Shown here piece after piece: positions 1-10,690 of a DNA stretch of 64,000 nt. Source of the stretch: Lycium barbarum (Eukaryota; Streptophyta; Magnoliopsida; Solanales; Solanaceae); the NCBI RefSeq assembly GCF_019175385.1, contig NC_083346.1, forward strand, positions 87,496,543-87,560,542, given 5' to 3'. Numbering within the stretch: position 1 is the stretch's first letter; every line of letters begins with the position of its first letter. Under the pieces are notes generated by a model. That model had not been told where the DNA came from and ran no database searches. It worked only from the letters and a program-made list of their open reading frames with translations. The translations under genes and the position numbers were made by a program.

Positions 1-88
1 AGGAACACCCAACTAGCACCTCCGAAAGATGGAGTGCTCTTCAGATCGGCTAGTGACTCCTATCAGTCTGGACCGCTTTCCCGTCTAC

Positions 89-144
89 CTGTGGGCATGA
101 ACACAACATCCAAAGAAAAGGATGTCAGTACGAACATTGTACTG
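89..144 (-). other. Three-hairpin module in LTR of element A
   Basis: In the minus-strand RNA sense three adjacent stem-loops occur: CAGTAC/GTACTG with a 7-nt loop (126-144), ACATCC/GGATGT with an 8-nt loop (106-125), and TTGTG/CACAG with an 8-nt loop (89-106). The last two share the boundary base at 106, so they cannot both use it. The same module with different but still pairing stems lies in the LTRs of C and D. Function unknown; it could sit in R/U5. Confidence 0.6.
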
Positions 145-1951
145 AGTATGTAAGGCATACATCAAGAAATAAGGTAAGAATAAGAAAATAAAGTAAGTAC
201 AAGGAGATAATCGATAACTGCTTGCCTCTTAAGGCGGATCCATGCATGCATACTCATAAAGCATCATATAGTAAATTGCTGCGGAACGCGCAGCCCGATC
301 CATATGTCATCATATGTTAGTGCCAAGGAACGTACGTCCCGATCCATAAATATAATAAGTTAGTGCCGAGGAACGTACGGCCCGATCCATAACCCATATG
401 CATCCCGCGTCCGGGCATCCCGCGTCCGGGATGGAATCATGATATGCCAGTTGTACAGGTAGCTATGCGTCTATAGCGCCTCACCTTTCCCCCTTTCCCC
501 TGAAAACATTTTCATATCATATATAATACATACATAATATACATGGCATGCTGGAGAGCCCAAGGAAAAGCTGTAAGTACGTTGGAGTGACGTAAGGTCG
601 AAAGCCTCCGATTGTGTTATGGAGTAACCATTGTCGCTTTGTCTCGCCTTGAAGGAGCAATTATTATAAGGCGAGACTACCAATGAAGAATAGAATTAAA
701 AGAAAGCATAGAATAAAATCATGAACTTCATAAGGCATCCATTCATATACTTTGGAAGATTTAGAAATAAAGTCACCATCCATGAATAAATTGAGAAATC
801 AGTAAATAGCTCAACGTTCTCATACAGTCCTTGAAATCGTAAACTTGAAACTTTTAAACATAAGATTTGCTCTCATCATGGTCAGCATAATGATACTTTC
901 ACTTTTGACATCATCATTGTTATTGAAAACAATATCCACGGTCGTTATCATAACGCTCACATAATCGCAACCTTTGGTTTGGAAAATAGGAGTACTTCGG
1001 AAAACATTTATGAAATATCAAGAAGGAAATCGTGCTTCGGAATCTTAGATTATTTAACCTTTGATAGCAAGGAAAAGATGGGAGCATTTATGAAATCATA
1101 AGCTAGGGATCATGCCTTTGAAAGAAAGGGAATAGCCTCACATACCTTCGATGGTTACAATTCTTATTGCTTGCCCGTTCTTCCTTAATGCACTCGTATA
1201 CCTTCAAGAGAATTCATGTCGTCGTTAGCTAAGTAATTACAAGAACGGACTACCATTTCTAAGGAAAATTGGGTAGCACTCCCTTCATTTCTAATACTTT
1301 CCCCATGTTTCATTTCCACTCTCATACATTCGTAACGACACTCCCAATATTACTTTCAACAATCATAACTGATACACTTTGAGAAAAATCTACCATTTTC
1401 CTCCAATTTCTCCACATTCATGGTTATAGCTCGTTATCACGTTTTCTCGTATATAATACTTATTTCATGGTCTAGATGTTATTTATAACACATTCACAAC
1501 CGTATCTTATCAACATTCATGATTCCATTCAACTACTATTCAATTGTGCCACTATTTACCCATACAAGGCCCATTTTCTATGTTCTTATACATTTCAAGT
1601 ATCTAAGCCTTCCAATACCTTGAACCATATGGTATAGTCATGAAACATACCTTGGATGATGGTGGAACAAGCCTTGAGCAACAATACTCTTTTTATACCA
1701 AAACCCTATTTCAACCCTTTTGAGATTTCTTGAAGAAGATGACTTCCAATAGAGTCTCATGCACTTGCTTTCATGAATTAGATGTTGATGATCTTGGTTC
1801 CCCTTTGATCTCTTGAATTTTGTGGATGAATATTTAGAGAGCTTCTAGAGTGTTCTTGAATGGTGTAGATGCATAATGAAATAAAATGAAGCCTTGGTCC
1901 CCTTTATTAATTCAAAATCTGGTCTTTAATGAATTCCAGTCGGGGTGAACA

Positions 1952-2338
1952 GTGGTCGTAAACCACAGTTTACGAGCCGTAAACTGGTTTACGAGCCGTC
2001 CTCCCTGGTCGTATTTAAGCATGTCCAAAACAGAGAAGTTGGCTGAAGAATATTGCAGTTTACGATCGAGGTTTACGGTCCGTAAACCAGTTTACGGGCC
2101 GTATTCCAAGTCGTATTTAAGCATGTCCAAAACAGAGAAGTTGGCTGAAGAATATTGCAGTTTACGATCGAGGTTTACGGTCCGTAAACCTGTTTACGGG
2201 CCGTATTCCAAGTCGTATTTAAGCATTTCACCACTTAACAGAAAGTTGAAACTTGAAAGGCTGGAGGACGATGGTGGTTTACGGTCCGTAAATCACTTTA
2301 CGGGCCGTATACCACTTCACGACCACTGTGCTAAATAA
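1952..2338. repeat. Tandem array of 102-bp units with TTTACGG palindromes
   Basis: Two 102-bp units (about 2018-2119 and 2120-2221) are followed by a diverged third. Each carries the odd palindrome GGTTTACGGTCCGTAAACC (2070-2088 and 2172-2190) plus shorter TACGGGCCGTA palindromes, and a third copy with one mismatch lies at 2276-2294. Because 102 is divisible by three the array stays open for 128 codons, but it lies in the U3 part of an LTR and is unlikely to be protein coding. Possible enhancer or hairpin region. Confidence 0.85.
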
Positions 2339-2467
2339 AATTCCATAACCTTTTCATTTCCAAAAAATTCATGAATCATCACCCCCTTGCTTAGTAAAAC
2401 ACCCCACACTCATACCCTTGTCGTTCTATTCCTTGTACATGTACGGGGACTTTTCCGAGGTGTAACA

Positions 2468-2482
2468 TTCTTCCCCCCTTTT
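2468..2482 (-). other. Polypurine tract of element A
   Basis: A pyrimidine run TTCTTCCCCCCTTTT on the plus strand, a purine tract on the element's sense strand, directly abuts the 3' LTR boundary. This is where plus-strand DNA synthesis is primed in LTR elements. Confidence 0.85.
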
Positions 2483-2484
2483 GG

Positions 2485-2504
2485 AACTTTCGTCCTCGAA
2501 TGTT
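2485..2504 (-). other. Pre-PPT hairpin of element A
   Basis: Inverted repeat AACTTTCG-TCCT-CGAATGTT (plus strand) with 8-bp arms, one mismatch, and a 4-nt loop (AGGA in RNA sense), two bases from the polypurine tract. Equivalent hairpins lie at the same place in B, C and D. Confidence 0.65.
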
Positions 2505-5314
2505 AACTCAGCGGGGATTCTAAGAAAATTTGCCAGAGTTTCCTTTGTAATTTGGACACTACCTTTCCATTACAACAACCCACAATATCTTCGCCTCACA
2601 GGGCCATATCACAATATTAACACATTTATGGCCACACACGACCAAAAACATAAAATTAAAACATACATACCATCATGAACTCTTCCTGGAAATTCGACTA
2701 GGTGCTGATACTTGGCTTCCGCATTCACTCTGGCCTCCCTAGTATTTCTCCCCGAGTATTGCTTTTGCCACCAAACTCTGATTTAAGCCACCTCCTTTTT
2801 CGAAGTCCTCGCACTTACCTATCTAATGTGGCAAAGGGTACTTTCTCATACATCAACTTCCTTGTCATTTGGGCATCATTTTATTGACATGATCCTAGTG
2901 GGAGTTCCAACATATTTATAAGCTACCTTGCTTGTTGCATACGATCTTATCGGATCTAATGCATCGGAACCTAACTCCCCCTTTATTCCGTGATTCTATC
3001 GCTCTCGTAGGTTGTCATATCCTCGGGCTTCTATGGTGAGTAGGTAACCTGTACTTATACTATGCCCCAAGCAATTATTCCATTTGTCTCTCACAGCAAT
3101 TCCAACTCGACATTTCAGTTCCGTTTACCACATACCCTCCTTTAACTTACCCCGGGCATCATGACTCTCTCACCCCTTACTTTACCTCTTACTCTTCTCC
3201 TAAGTGTTCACTTGGTCTCATTGGCGACGCGTAAACATCTACGAATTACATACTCTTTTTGCGCGATTCTCATTCGTACCCATCCATCCGTATACCTGCA
3301 TCCATGTCTATCTTCGCATTCATAGTCGTATTCATCTGTATGCCGTATCCACGGTCATATTCATCTAAGTGTCAATATCCTTCTCAATGCCCTTTTCGCT
3401 AACGCCCTTACCTCGGGAATGGGGTAACTTTACAATAAGACCCATGTTAATATCATGAATTATTCTGTGTCTCAGGCCTGCATGCCTTCTTCTTGGGGCT
3501 ACCGTCACCCACTATATTCACAGCATCCTCCGGGGTTATATTTTTATTTGGGCTAAAAGAGTATTCAATCCCGGAAGCCATTAAATCAATATAAGGACAG
3601 AGAAACGAGAGTTTCCATTCTGCTGGAAGAGTAATAGTAACAAATCAGTACTCCCTAAACTGATTCCAACTCTCCTCCAACCATGTCGTGCAATCAGAGT
3701 TTCGCAATTTTGTTCCTCGTTTTGCGCCACTTGGGACCTTATGGGACACAACGTCTCACAGATCGGCCTTATACTTCGCTACAAATTCAACTGAGATTTA
3801 TAATTTAGAGGGACGATGAGGTGGTATAATCTTAGAGAATTGTGAGTCCACCTCTGCCCGTCACCAGTGTTTTTCCATCTTTGCCGACCCACGGCTCTTC
3901 TTCTTCCCCCTTCTTCTTGCTTTTGTGTGTCCTTATTCTACCGCTTTTAGTCAATATACTCCCGTAGGGTTCGTCACTTCAACCTTCACTCTGGTATTTT
4001 CTCTCTTCGCTCCCCCCCCCCTTTTAAGAGTTTTACTCGTACCTGTAAATCTTAAATTCACGTACTTCTGTCCACACTACATCTTACTCATACCGTTACC
4101 CATAATCTACGGCTATAGCAATTTATTTGTGAAGTCTTAGCGTACTCACCTTACAGTCTTGTAACCAAATAACGCGCCCGATATAGCGACCCAAACCAAA
4201 AATTTATTTTACCTAGCCCATCCAATAGTTATGAGTCTATATCTACACCCGCTCCTCTTAACAACTTCCTGCCCCATAGGGACGCTTACATTAATAGTAG
4301 GTCTAGCCATCCATGCCACCCATCTAGTGTCACTTCCCTCTTCTCTGGCACTCAAAATTTGTTCGTAACGCCACCTTCGTTTCTCTAGGACCTAGGTCTC
4401 TTACGCCGCTAATACGCCCCATGCCTCCTTATTCTCTTACTCTTGTTTGCGCTTGGAACCGATTTCATCTCCGCATTGTACCACTATCATTATTAGTTAT
4501 CACTCTACTTCATCACTTCATCGTCGTACAGTAGACCCACAACTCATGATCATCCTTTCCTCTTCAACTCTTTACCTCATTCACTTCACTCGTTCTAACT
4601 TGGTATGCGATATTTGTAGGAGATATGTTCTCCTTTAACTACCACGCCACTATTCGTTAGGCACTCGTACTTTGTACATTTCCTCTTGGCTATCTTATCT
4701 CCTCCCACTTAATAATCGATCCTTGACTCTTCGCATGAGGAACCATATTCTTAACTGAGTACCGCTTTGTTCTTTAGGATACACCACCTGTGTCAATCTG
4801 TCCCTTGCTGCCTGAACTAATTCTATCCATCCTGATCCTCCCCCATCTCGCTCCTATCGCGTCGACCCTCCTCCTACTAATTATCCTACTTTCATTATTT
4901 ATCCTTACCGCAGTCTTAATCTTTTACACCCACTAGAGATATCATCCATACCCTTAATTATGCCAAGCACGACTACTGCTACTCTGCTATGTCTCTTCAC
5001 TTTGATTCCCTTTGACTTCCCCCTTTTTCTGTCGATAGTCTCGATCGTTGAAGAATTCCTGCGCTGAGTTTTCCCTATCAAGGTCCTTCAAGCTTTCTCA
5101 TTTACTGTTCCCTGGTTCGCTTGCCGGTTTCACGCTTGCATTCATATAAAGCTTAACATGCCCTTAGGCGTTTCCTCGTTATACTTTACATTACAGTCCC
5201 CGTTACGTGCTCATAACATAGGATAGCCTCATGAAGTAGGCATACTTAACCTGTTATCCTTTTTTGTCAGTCATATAGCATTTACCATATGGATTACCTG
5301 CACATGTGTTCGCA
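2505..5314. other. Non-coding interior of element A
   Basis: About 2.8 kb occupying the place where pol is expected. The plus strand is strongly T/C-rich, with many short unrelated open frames and no recognisable protease, RT, RNase H or integrase motif on either strand. It could be very decayed pol or unrelated filler; nothing supports a gene. Confidence 0.7.
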
Positions 5315-6112
5315 TTAATCATAAAAGGGTGCTAACAATATACCTGGAGTAATATCAGGGGAAGACTCAGGATCCCGTCGTTCAGTTAACGCCTGGGTAT
5401 GATGCTGGGATCCGCTTGGACTAGGCGTTCTTCGGTCTCTACCACTGCTTACTAGCCCCTGTGGCCCTGACCTTGGAGGGGGTGTCGATGATGAAGAGAC
5501 CATTACCATTCCCGTAGTCCGAACCTCACTTTTACCACGTAGCTATGGACAATTTCGCTTTAAATGGCCTGGCCTAGCACAGGCATAACAAACATCCGAG
5601 CCCCGACGACACGGTCCCTAATGTAACCTGCGACACTGAATACATCGTGGTACTGGTGACCTCTTCTGACCGGAATCACTCTGAACCCGAGAACGAGAAA
5701 CTCTGAGACTCTGAGATGACCTTGAATAAGCAGGTCCATCAAATCTGGGTCTGGGAAACTGTGGAGGCGCATCTCTAATCTCACGGTCAGACCCAAAGGA
5801 ATTAACTCCCTTTCTCCAACCCCTGTCATCGTGATTCGCATTCTGCCGCTGAGTCTGAGCGGCTACCAATTGAGTCAGTAAAAGAATGGCCTGTCTCATC
5901 TCTTGGCCCGCGGTATCTTGTGAAGGAACAGGGGGTACTGGAGCTAAGACCGAGGCTTCCCTCTGATCCTTAAAAGTGGGCGAGGTATGGGAAAATTGAA
6001 GTGGGGCGTTATTCTGGGGTTCGCCCTCCTCCATATCCATAGACGTCTCTCGATCACGCCCTTCTTCAACCACCGTCTTGCCCTTCTGGGCCGTCGTAGC
6101 TTTTCCCTTCAT
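5315..6112 (-). pseudogene. Gag remnant with zinc-knuckle-like segment (element A)
   Basis: The frame starts at the ATG at 6110-6112, about 200 bases after the PBS. The start (MKGKATTAQKGK) and the segment LTQLVAAQTQRQN resemble the N-terminus of chromovirus Gag, including element D's ([13 protein letters not shown]). The first frame runs 164 residues to about 5618 and reaches CIQCRRLH. The zinc-knuckle-like cysteine/histidine continuation (CYACARPGH) lies in another frame, so a frameshift near 5630 breaks it. A stop follows near 5545, and a serine/proline-rich tail is open at 5315-5509. The large central Gag capsid domain seen in D is missing, so this is an internally deleted Gag. Probably not functional as a capsid protein. 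Confidence 0.65.
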
Positions 6113-6229
6113 CGGTTCTGCTGAAATGACAACGCACCGTTAGGGGAGAGATAGTCTTATAACACAGCTCTATCGCACGATCTATTAAGAAGAATGATGG
6201 TTATGTTTCCTAAATGCCCGGTAGCCTCC

Positions 6230-6265
6230 TGTTTATAGATGTGGTGCACAACACACCGATAAACA
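6230..6265 (-). other. Leader hairpin with GUGCAC loop (element A)
   Basis: In the minus-strand RNA: arm UGUUUAU, one-base bulge pair, arm GGUGUG, 8-nt loop UUGUGCAC, arm CACAUC, arm AUAAACA. The loop holds the self-complementary hexamer GUGCAC. It starts 44 nt after the PBS. Compared with D, stem bases differ but pairing is kept by G-U wobble. It resembles a retroviral dimer-initiation stem-loop (inference). Confidence 0.65.
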
Positions 6266-6280
6266 AGACTCTACTAGACA
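6264..6280 (-). other. Conserved post-PBS box (element A)
   Basis: The 17-mer TGTCTAGTAGAGTCTTG in RNA sense, between PBS and leader hairpin, is also present in B, C and D. Candidate cis-acting signal for packaging or priming; function not known. Confidence 0.6.
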
Positions 6281-6309
6281 CGACTCGTAGACACTTCCTA
6301 GGACGAACT

Positions 6310-6321
6310 GCTCTGATACCA
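6310..6321 (-). other. Primer binding site (tRNA-iMet) of element A
   Basis: Plus strand GCTCTGATACCA is the reverse of TGGTATCAGAGC, complementary to the 3' end of plant initiator tRNA-Met. It is separated by 4 bases from the LTR. Confidence 0.95.
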
Positions 6322-6688
6322 CTTCTGTCACGACCCGGCCAGGGGCCGCGATGGGTACCCGGGACTAACCACCGAGCACCGCTCATACTATCATTTACCT
6401 AACCCATTTAACAATCATTCATCTATTACCGGTTAACTTTAAAAAGAGGATTTGTTTTTCATTACAAAATATAACGCGTTGATACAAAAACATATTTCAA
6501 TATACTTATACACATGCGTACTACCCATGTTGTGGAACCACACATACCACATCGAGTATCTATGAGCCTCTATTGAGTGACATACAAATATATACACAAA
6601 AGGAACACCCAACTAGCACCTCCGGAAGATGGAGTGCTCTTCAGATCGGCTAGTGACTCCTATCAGTCCGGACCGCTTTCCCGTCTAC

Positions 6689-6744
6689 CTGTGGGCATGA
6701 ACACAGCATCCAAAGAAAAGGATGTCAGTACGAACATTGTATTG
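6689..6744 (-). other. Three-hairpin module, second LTR of element A
   Basis: Same module as at 89-144. The CTGTG/CACAG stem (6689-6706) is perfect here and the CATCC/GGATG stem (6707-6724) is kept. The CAGTAC/GTACTG stem has one mismatch in this copy (GTATTG on the plus strand). Confidence 0.55.
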
Positions 6745-8534
6745 AGTATGTAAGGCATACATCAAGAAATAAGGTAAGAATAAGAAAATAAAGTAAGTAC
6801 AAGGAGAAAATCGATAACTGCTTGCCTCTTAAGGCGGATCCATGCATGCATACTCATAAAGCATCATATAGTAAATTGCTGCAGAACGCGCAGCCCGATC
6901 CATATGTCATCATATGTTAGTGCCGAGGAACGTACGGCCCGATCCATAAATATAATAAGTTAGTGCCGAGGAACGTACGGCCCGATCCATAACCCATATA
7001 TCCCGCGTCCGGGATGGAATCATGATATGCTAACTGTACAGGTAGCTATGCGTCTATAGCGCCTCATCTTTCCCCCTTTCCCCTGAAAACATTTTCATAT
7101 CATATATAATACATACATAATATACATGGCATGCTGGAGAGCCCAAGGAAAAGCTGTAAGTACGTTGGAGTGACGTAAGGTCGAAAGCCTCCGATTGTGT
7201 TATGGAGTAACCATCGTCGCTTTGTCTCGCCTTGAAGGAGCAATTATTATAAGGCGAGACTACCAATGAAGAATAGAATTAAAAGAAAGCATAGAATAAA
7301 ATCATGAACTTCATAAGGCATCCATTCATATACTTTGGAAGATTTAGAAATAAAGTCACCATCCATGAATAAATTGAGAAATCAGTAAATAGCTCAACGT
7401 TCTCATATAGTCCTTGAAATCGTAAACTTGAAACTTTTAAGCATAAGATTTGCTCTCATCATGGTCAGCATAATGATACTTTCACTTTTGACATCATCAT
7501 TGTTATTGAAAACAATATCCACGTTCATTATCATAACGCTCACATAATCGCAACCTTTGGTTTGGAAAATAGGAGTACTTTGGAAAACATTTATGAAATA
7601 TCAAGAAGGAAATCATGCTTCGGAATCTTAGATTATTTAACCTTTGATAGCAAGGAAGAGATGGGAGAATTAATGAAATCGTAAGCTAGGGATCATGCCT
7701 TTGAAAGAAAGGGAATAGCCTCACATACCTTCGACGCTTACAATTCTTATTGCTTGCTCGTTCTCCCTTAATGCACTCGTATACCTTCAAGAGAATTCAT
7801 GTCGTCGTTAGCTAAGTAATTACAAGAACGGACTACCATTTCTAAGGAAAATTGGGTAGCACTCCCTTCATTTCTAATACTTTCCCCATGTTTCATTTCC
7901 ACTCTCATACATTCGTAACGACACTCCCAATATTACTTTCAACAATCATCACTGATACACTTTGAGAAAAATCTACCATTTTCCTCCAATTTCTCCACAT
8001 TCATGGTTATAGCTCGTTATCACGTTTTCTCGTATATAATACTTATTTCATGGTCTAGACGTTATTTATAACATATTCACAACCGTAGCTTATCAACATT
8101 CATGACTCCATTCAACTACTATTCAATTGTGCCACTATTTACCCATACAAGGCCCATTTTCTATGTTCTTATACATTTCAAGTATCTAAGCCTTCCAATA
8201 CCTTGAACCATATGGTATAGTCATGAAACATACCTTGGATGATGGTGGAACAAGCCTTGAGCAACAATACTCTTTTTATACCAAAACCCTATTTCAACCC
8301 TTTTGAGATTTCTTGAAGAAGATGACTTCCAATAGAGTCTCATGCACTTGCTTTCATGAATTAGATGTTGATGATCTTGGTTCCCCTTTGATCTCTTGAA
8401 TTTTGTGGATGAATATTTAGAGAGCTTCTAGAGTGTTCTTGAATGGTGTAGATGCATAATGAAATAAAATGAAGCCTTGGTCCCCTTTATTAATTCAAAA
8501 TCTGGTCTTTAATGAATTCCAGTCGGGGTGAACA

Positions 8535-8921
8535 GTGGTCGTAAACCACAGTTTACGAGCCGTAAACTGGTTTACGAGCCGTCCTCCCTGGTCGTATTTA
8601 AGCATGTCCAAAACAGAGAAGTTGGCTGAAGAATATTGCAGTTTACGATCGAGGTTTACGGTCCGTAAACCAGTTTACGGGCCGTATTCCAAGTCGTATT
8701 AAAGCATGTCCAAAACAGAGAAGTTGGCTGAAGAATATTGCAGTTTACGATCGAGGTTTACGGTCCGTAAACCAGTTTACGGCCCGTATTCCAAGTCGTA
8801 TTTAAGCATTTCACCACTTAACAGAAAGTTGAAACTTGAAAGGCTGGAGGACGATGGTGGTTTACGGTCCGTAAATCACTTTACGGGCCGTATACCACTT
8901 CACGACCACTGTGCTGAATAA
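8535..8921. repeat. Second copy of the TTTACGG palindrome array
   Basis: Two 102-bp units start near 8601 and 8703, with the same palindromes as at 1952-2338. One palindromic flank reads TTTACGGCCCGTA here instead of TTTACGGGCCGTA, which keeps the symmetry. Confidence 0.85.
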
Positions 8922-9049
8922 AATTCCATAACCTTTTCATTTCCAAAAAATTCACGAATCATCACCCCTTGCTTAGTAAAACACCCCACACTCATACCCT
9001 TGTCGTTCTATTCCTTGTACATGTACGGGGACTTTTCCGAGGTGTAACA

Positions 9050-10448
9050 GCCTGGATGTCGGAACTTTGGAACCCCGCCTGGATCTAGGACACTCTTTCG
9101 CATAATGCCCTGTCTCGCCACACTCAAAACATGCTCCTCTGGCCATAGTCTGTTGAACTATCATAGAAGAACCAGAATACCCTCCGCGGTCTGAAGGTCG
9201 AGAGTAAGAACATCGGGAAGTCTGCTCAGAACTGTGCCTGCTATAACCTGAAGAACCACCTGCCAAAGCCTGTAGTGATGACTGGATGGGGCGGTTGTAG
9301 GGATGATGACGAACCCTGCCATGGTGTCCCCCACCTCTAATAGGACCTCTGAAACTGTCAAATCTACAAGCTTTCTTGTCGCCACCCCCACTATGTGCCC
9401 GACCCATCTTTGACTCAACCCTCTTGGCATGCTCTACTACTGACTGAATTGAGGCCCCATCAGCCTCCAACTGTAAGGTCGCCAGCCGAAGCGGAAGGTC
9501 CCAACCCTTCACAAATCTCCTCACTCTCTCACCCTCTGTGGGAAGTAATGCCATCGCATAACGGGACAAAACGAGAAATCTGGTCTCATACTCCGCAACC
9601 GACCTACCTCGTTGCTCCAATGTCGAAAACTCATCCTTCCTGTTGTCTCTCAGAGTACGAGGGACATACTTCTCCAGAAACACCTGGTAGAATAGGGTCC
9701 AGGTCAAAGGTGGCAAGCCAACTGGTCGACACTCCATGTACGATCTCCACCACTGCTTGGCATCCCCAGCTAACTGGAAAGAAACATAATCGATCCCGTG
9801 AGACTCCACTACACCCAACTTATGAAACATCTCATGGAAGCTAACAATAAACTCATACGCATCCTCCCTGGGAGTACCATAGAACCAAGGAGGAGACATT
9901 TTGGTAAACCCCTCGAACAATTTTCGCTCCTCACTGGTCAACACTGGCCCATCCATAGGCCTTAGAGAAAAATTAGGCGCTGGAGTAGTATCAATACGGG
10001 GAGCCACTACTGCTGCCGGCAATACCCTCGATATCCGAAATCCTGGAGCAACCGTAGCATCGGGAGTATGACCTCCCACTCTAGTTTGCGAGCCATCTGG
10101 AGCAACTGGAATCATGCCCACCTAAGCCAAACTGTCAAAGCACCCCAACACTCAAAACACAGCCTCTTGAAAATCAGGAGTAGCAGCGACCCCTGGCTGT
10201 CTCTCAGCAGCCCTAATCTCCTCCTCCGGAATGTTGTCAAGCTCCGGAGTCAACTCTATGTTAGTGTCCTGAGCAGGTGCTGGTGCTTGGTTCCTATCTG
10301 GAATAGCACAGCCTCTACCCCTGCCACGTCCCCTGCCACGTCCCCTGCCTCGCCCACAGACAGCTGCTCGGGCCACGGGTATGGACGCGGGTGCGGGTGC
10401 AGGTGCAGGCTCCTGGCCTCCAGTAGCAGTCGATCGCGTCCTCACCAT
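9050..10448 (-). pseudogene. Gag of element B (two stops, cut by element A)
   Basis: Structural polyprotein of a Ty3/gypsy element. The start is the ATG at 10446-10448, opening MVRTRSTATG and an arginine/glycine repeat typical of chromovirus Gag. The frame continues after two in-frame stops close together at about 10145 and 10118, both explicable by C-to-T change. The capsid domain follows (motifs WFYGTPREDAYEFI, AKQWWRSY, FYQVFLEKYVP, FSTLEQRGRSVAEYE). A CCHC zinc knuckle CFECGETGHYAKEC lies near 9110. The frame then runs into the LTR of element A at 9049, so the last residues to 8973 are LTR-derived. The interrupted gag would resume outside the window. Confidence 0.88.
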
Positions 10449-10594
10449 ATGTGAGAGAACATAGAAATGAGGTTAAGATACCAATCTGAACAATCTCGCA
10501 CGAAAGGACTGAACCAGATACCAATCGGATTGAACTAGCACGAAAAGAGAAAAAGAAGTGGAGTGTTTCCTAGATGTCCTATAGCCACTCGAGA

Positions 10595-10620
10595 ATGGGT
10601 ACGGACGTCTACGTACCAAT
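10595..10620 (-). other. Leader hairpin with GACGUC loop (element B)
   Basis: In RNA sense: arm AUUGGUACG, 8-nt loop UAGACGUC, arm CGUACCCAU (9-bp stem, one mismatch). The loop contains the self-complementary hexamer GACGUC at its 3' side, as GUGCAC does in A, C and D. It begins 55 nt after the PBS. Sequence unrelated to the other hairpins but same design. Confidence 0.6.
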
Positions 10621-10623
10621 CCG

Positions 10624-10640
10624 CAAGACTCTACTAGACA
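10624..10640 (-). other. Conserved post-PBS box (element B)
   Basis: GTCTAGTAGAGTCTTG in RNA sense is shared with A, C and D although the surrounding leader differs. Confidence 0.6.
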
Positions 10641-10675
10641 TTGCTCTTATACTCATTAGACCAATTAAACTAGAA

Positions 10676-10687
10676 GCTCTGATACCA
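10676..10687 (-). other. Primer binding site (tRNA-iMet) of element B
   Basis: GCTCTGATACCA on the plus strand, three bases from the LTR start TGTCACGACC at 10691. Confidence 0.93.
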
Positions 10688-10690
10688 ACT

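Larger units (their letters stand above)
1..2467 (-). repeat. 3' LTR of element A (truncated by window start)
   Basis: Aligns base for base with 6601-9049. It ends at TGTAACA just before a pyrimidine run that is the polypurine tract on the other strand. Differences from the other LTR are scattered substitutions plus a small duplication of a CATCCCGCGTCCGGG unit near 405-430, so the insertion is fairly recent. About 275 bases of the LTR lie outside the window. The open frames inside it (for example 471-683 and 1952-2338) are not genes. Confidence 0.93.
1..9049 (-). mobile_element. Element A: non-autonomous Ty3/gypsy LTR retrotransposon (gag remnant only)
   Basis: Two long direct repeats (1-2467, cut by the window edge, and 6326-9049) flank a 3.9-kb interior. 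Read on the minus strand the order is 5' LTR, initiator tRNA-Met type primer site, leader, short gag-like frame, about 2.8 kb without coding signal, polypurine tract, 3' LTR. LTRs start TGTTACACC and end GTGACA. No protease, RT, RNase H or integrase is visible, so mobility would need proteins from another element; D (53148 onward) shares its leader and gag start. It interrupts the gag of element B at 9049/9050. The 5 bases after it are GCCTG, the expected target duplication, whose partner lies outside the window. Similar to the TR-GAG class of non-autonomous elements (inference). Confidence 0.9.
6326..9049 (-). repeat. 5' LTR of element A (2724 bp)
   Basis: Complete LTR, TGTCACGACC at the left and TGTAACA at the right on the plus strand (so TGTTACA...GTGACA in sense). 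The boundary on the left is fixed by the PBS and on the right by the loss of similarity to 2468 onward, where element B gag begins. It carries the triple hairpin at 6689-6744 and the TTTACGG array at 8535-8921. Confidence 0.95.

Noticed and set aside
1952..2338. 128-codon frame in LTR of A as a repeat protein
   Set aside because: It follows from a 102-bp tandem repeat (multiple of three) and is shorter in the other LTR.
10068..10454. Plus-strand frame 128 codons rich in S/P/T
   Set aside because: Antisense shadow of the GC-rich gag start of element B.
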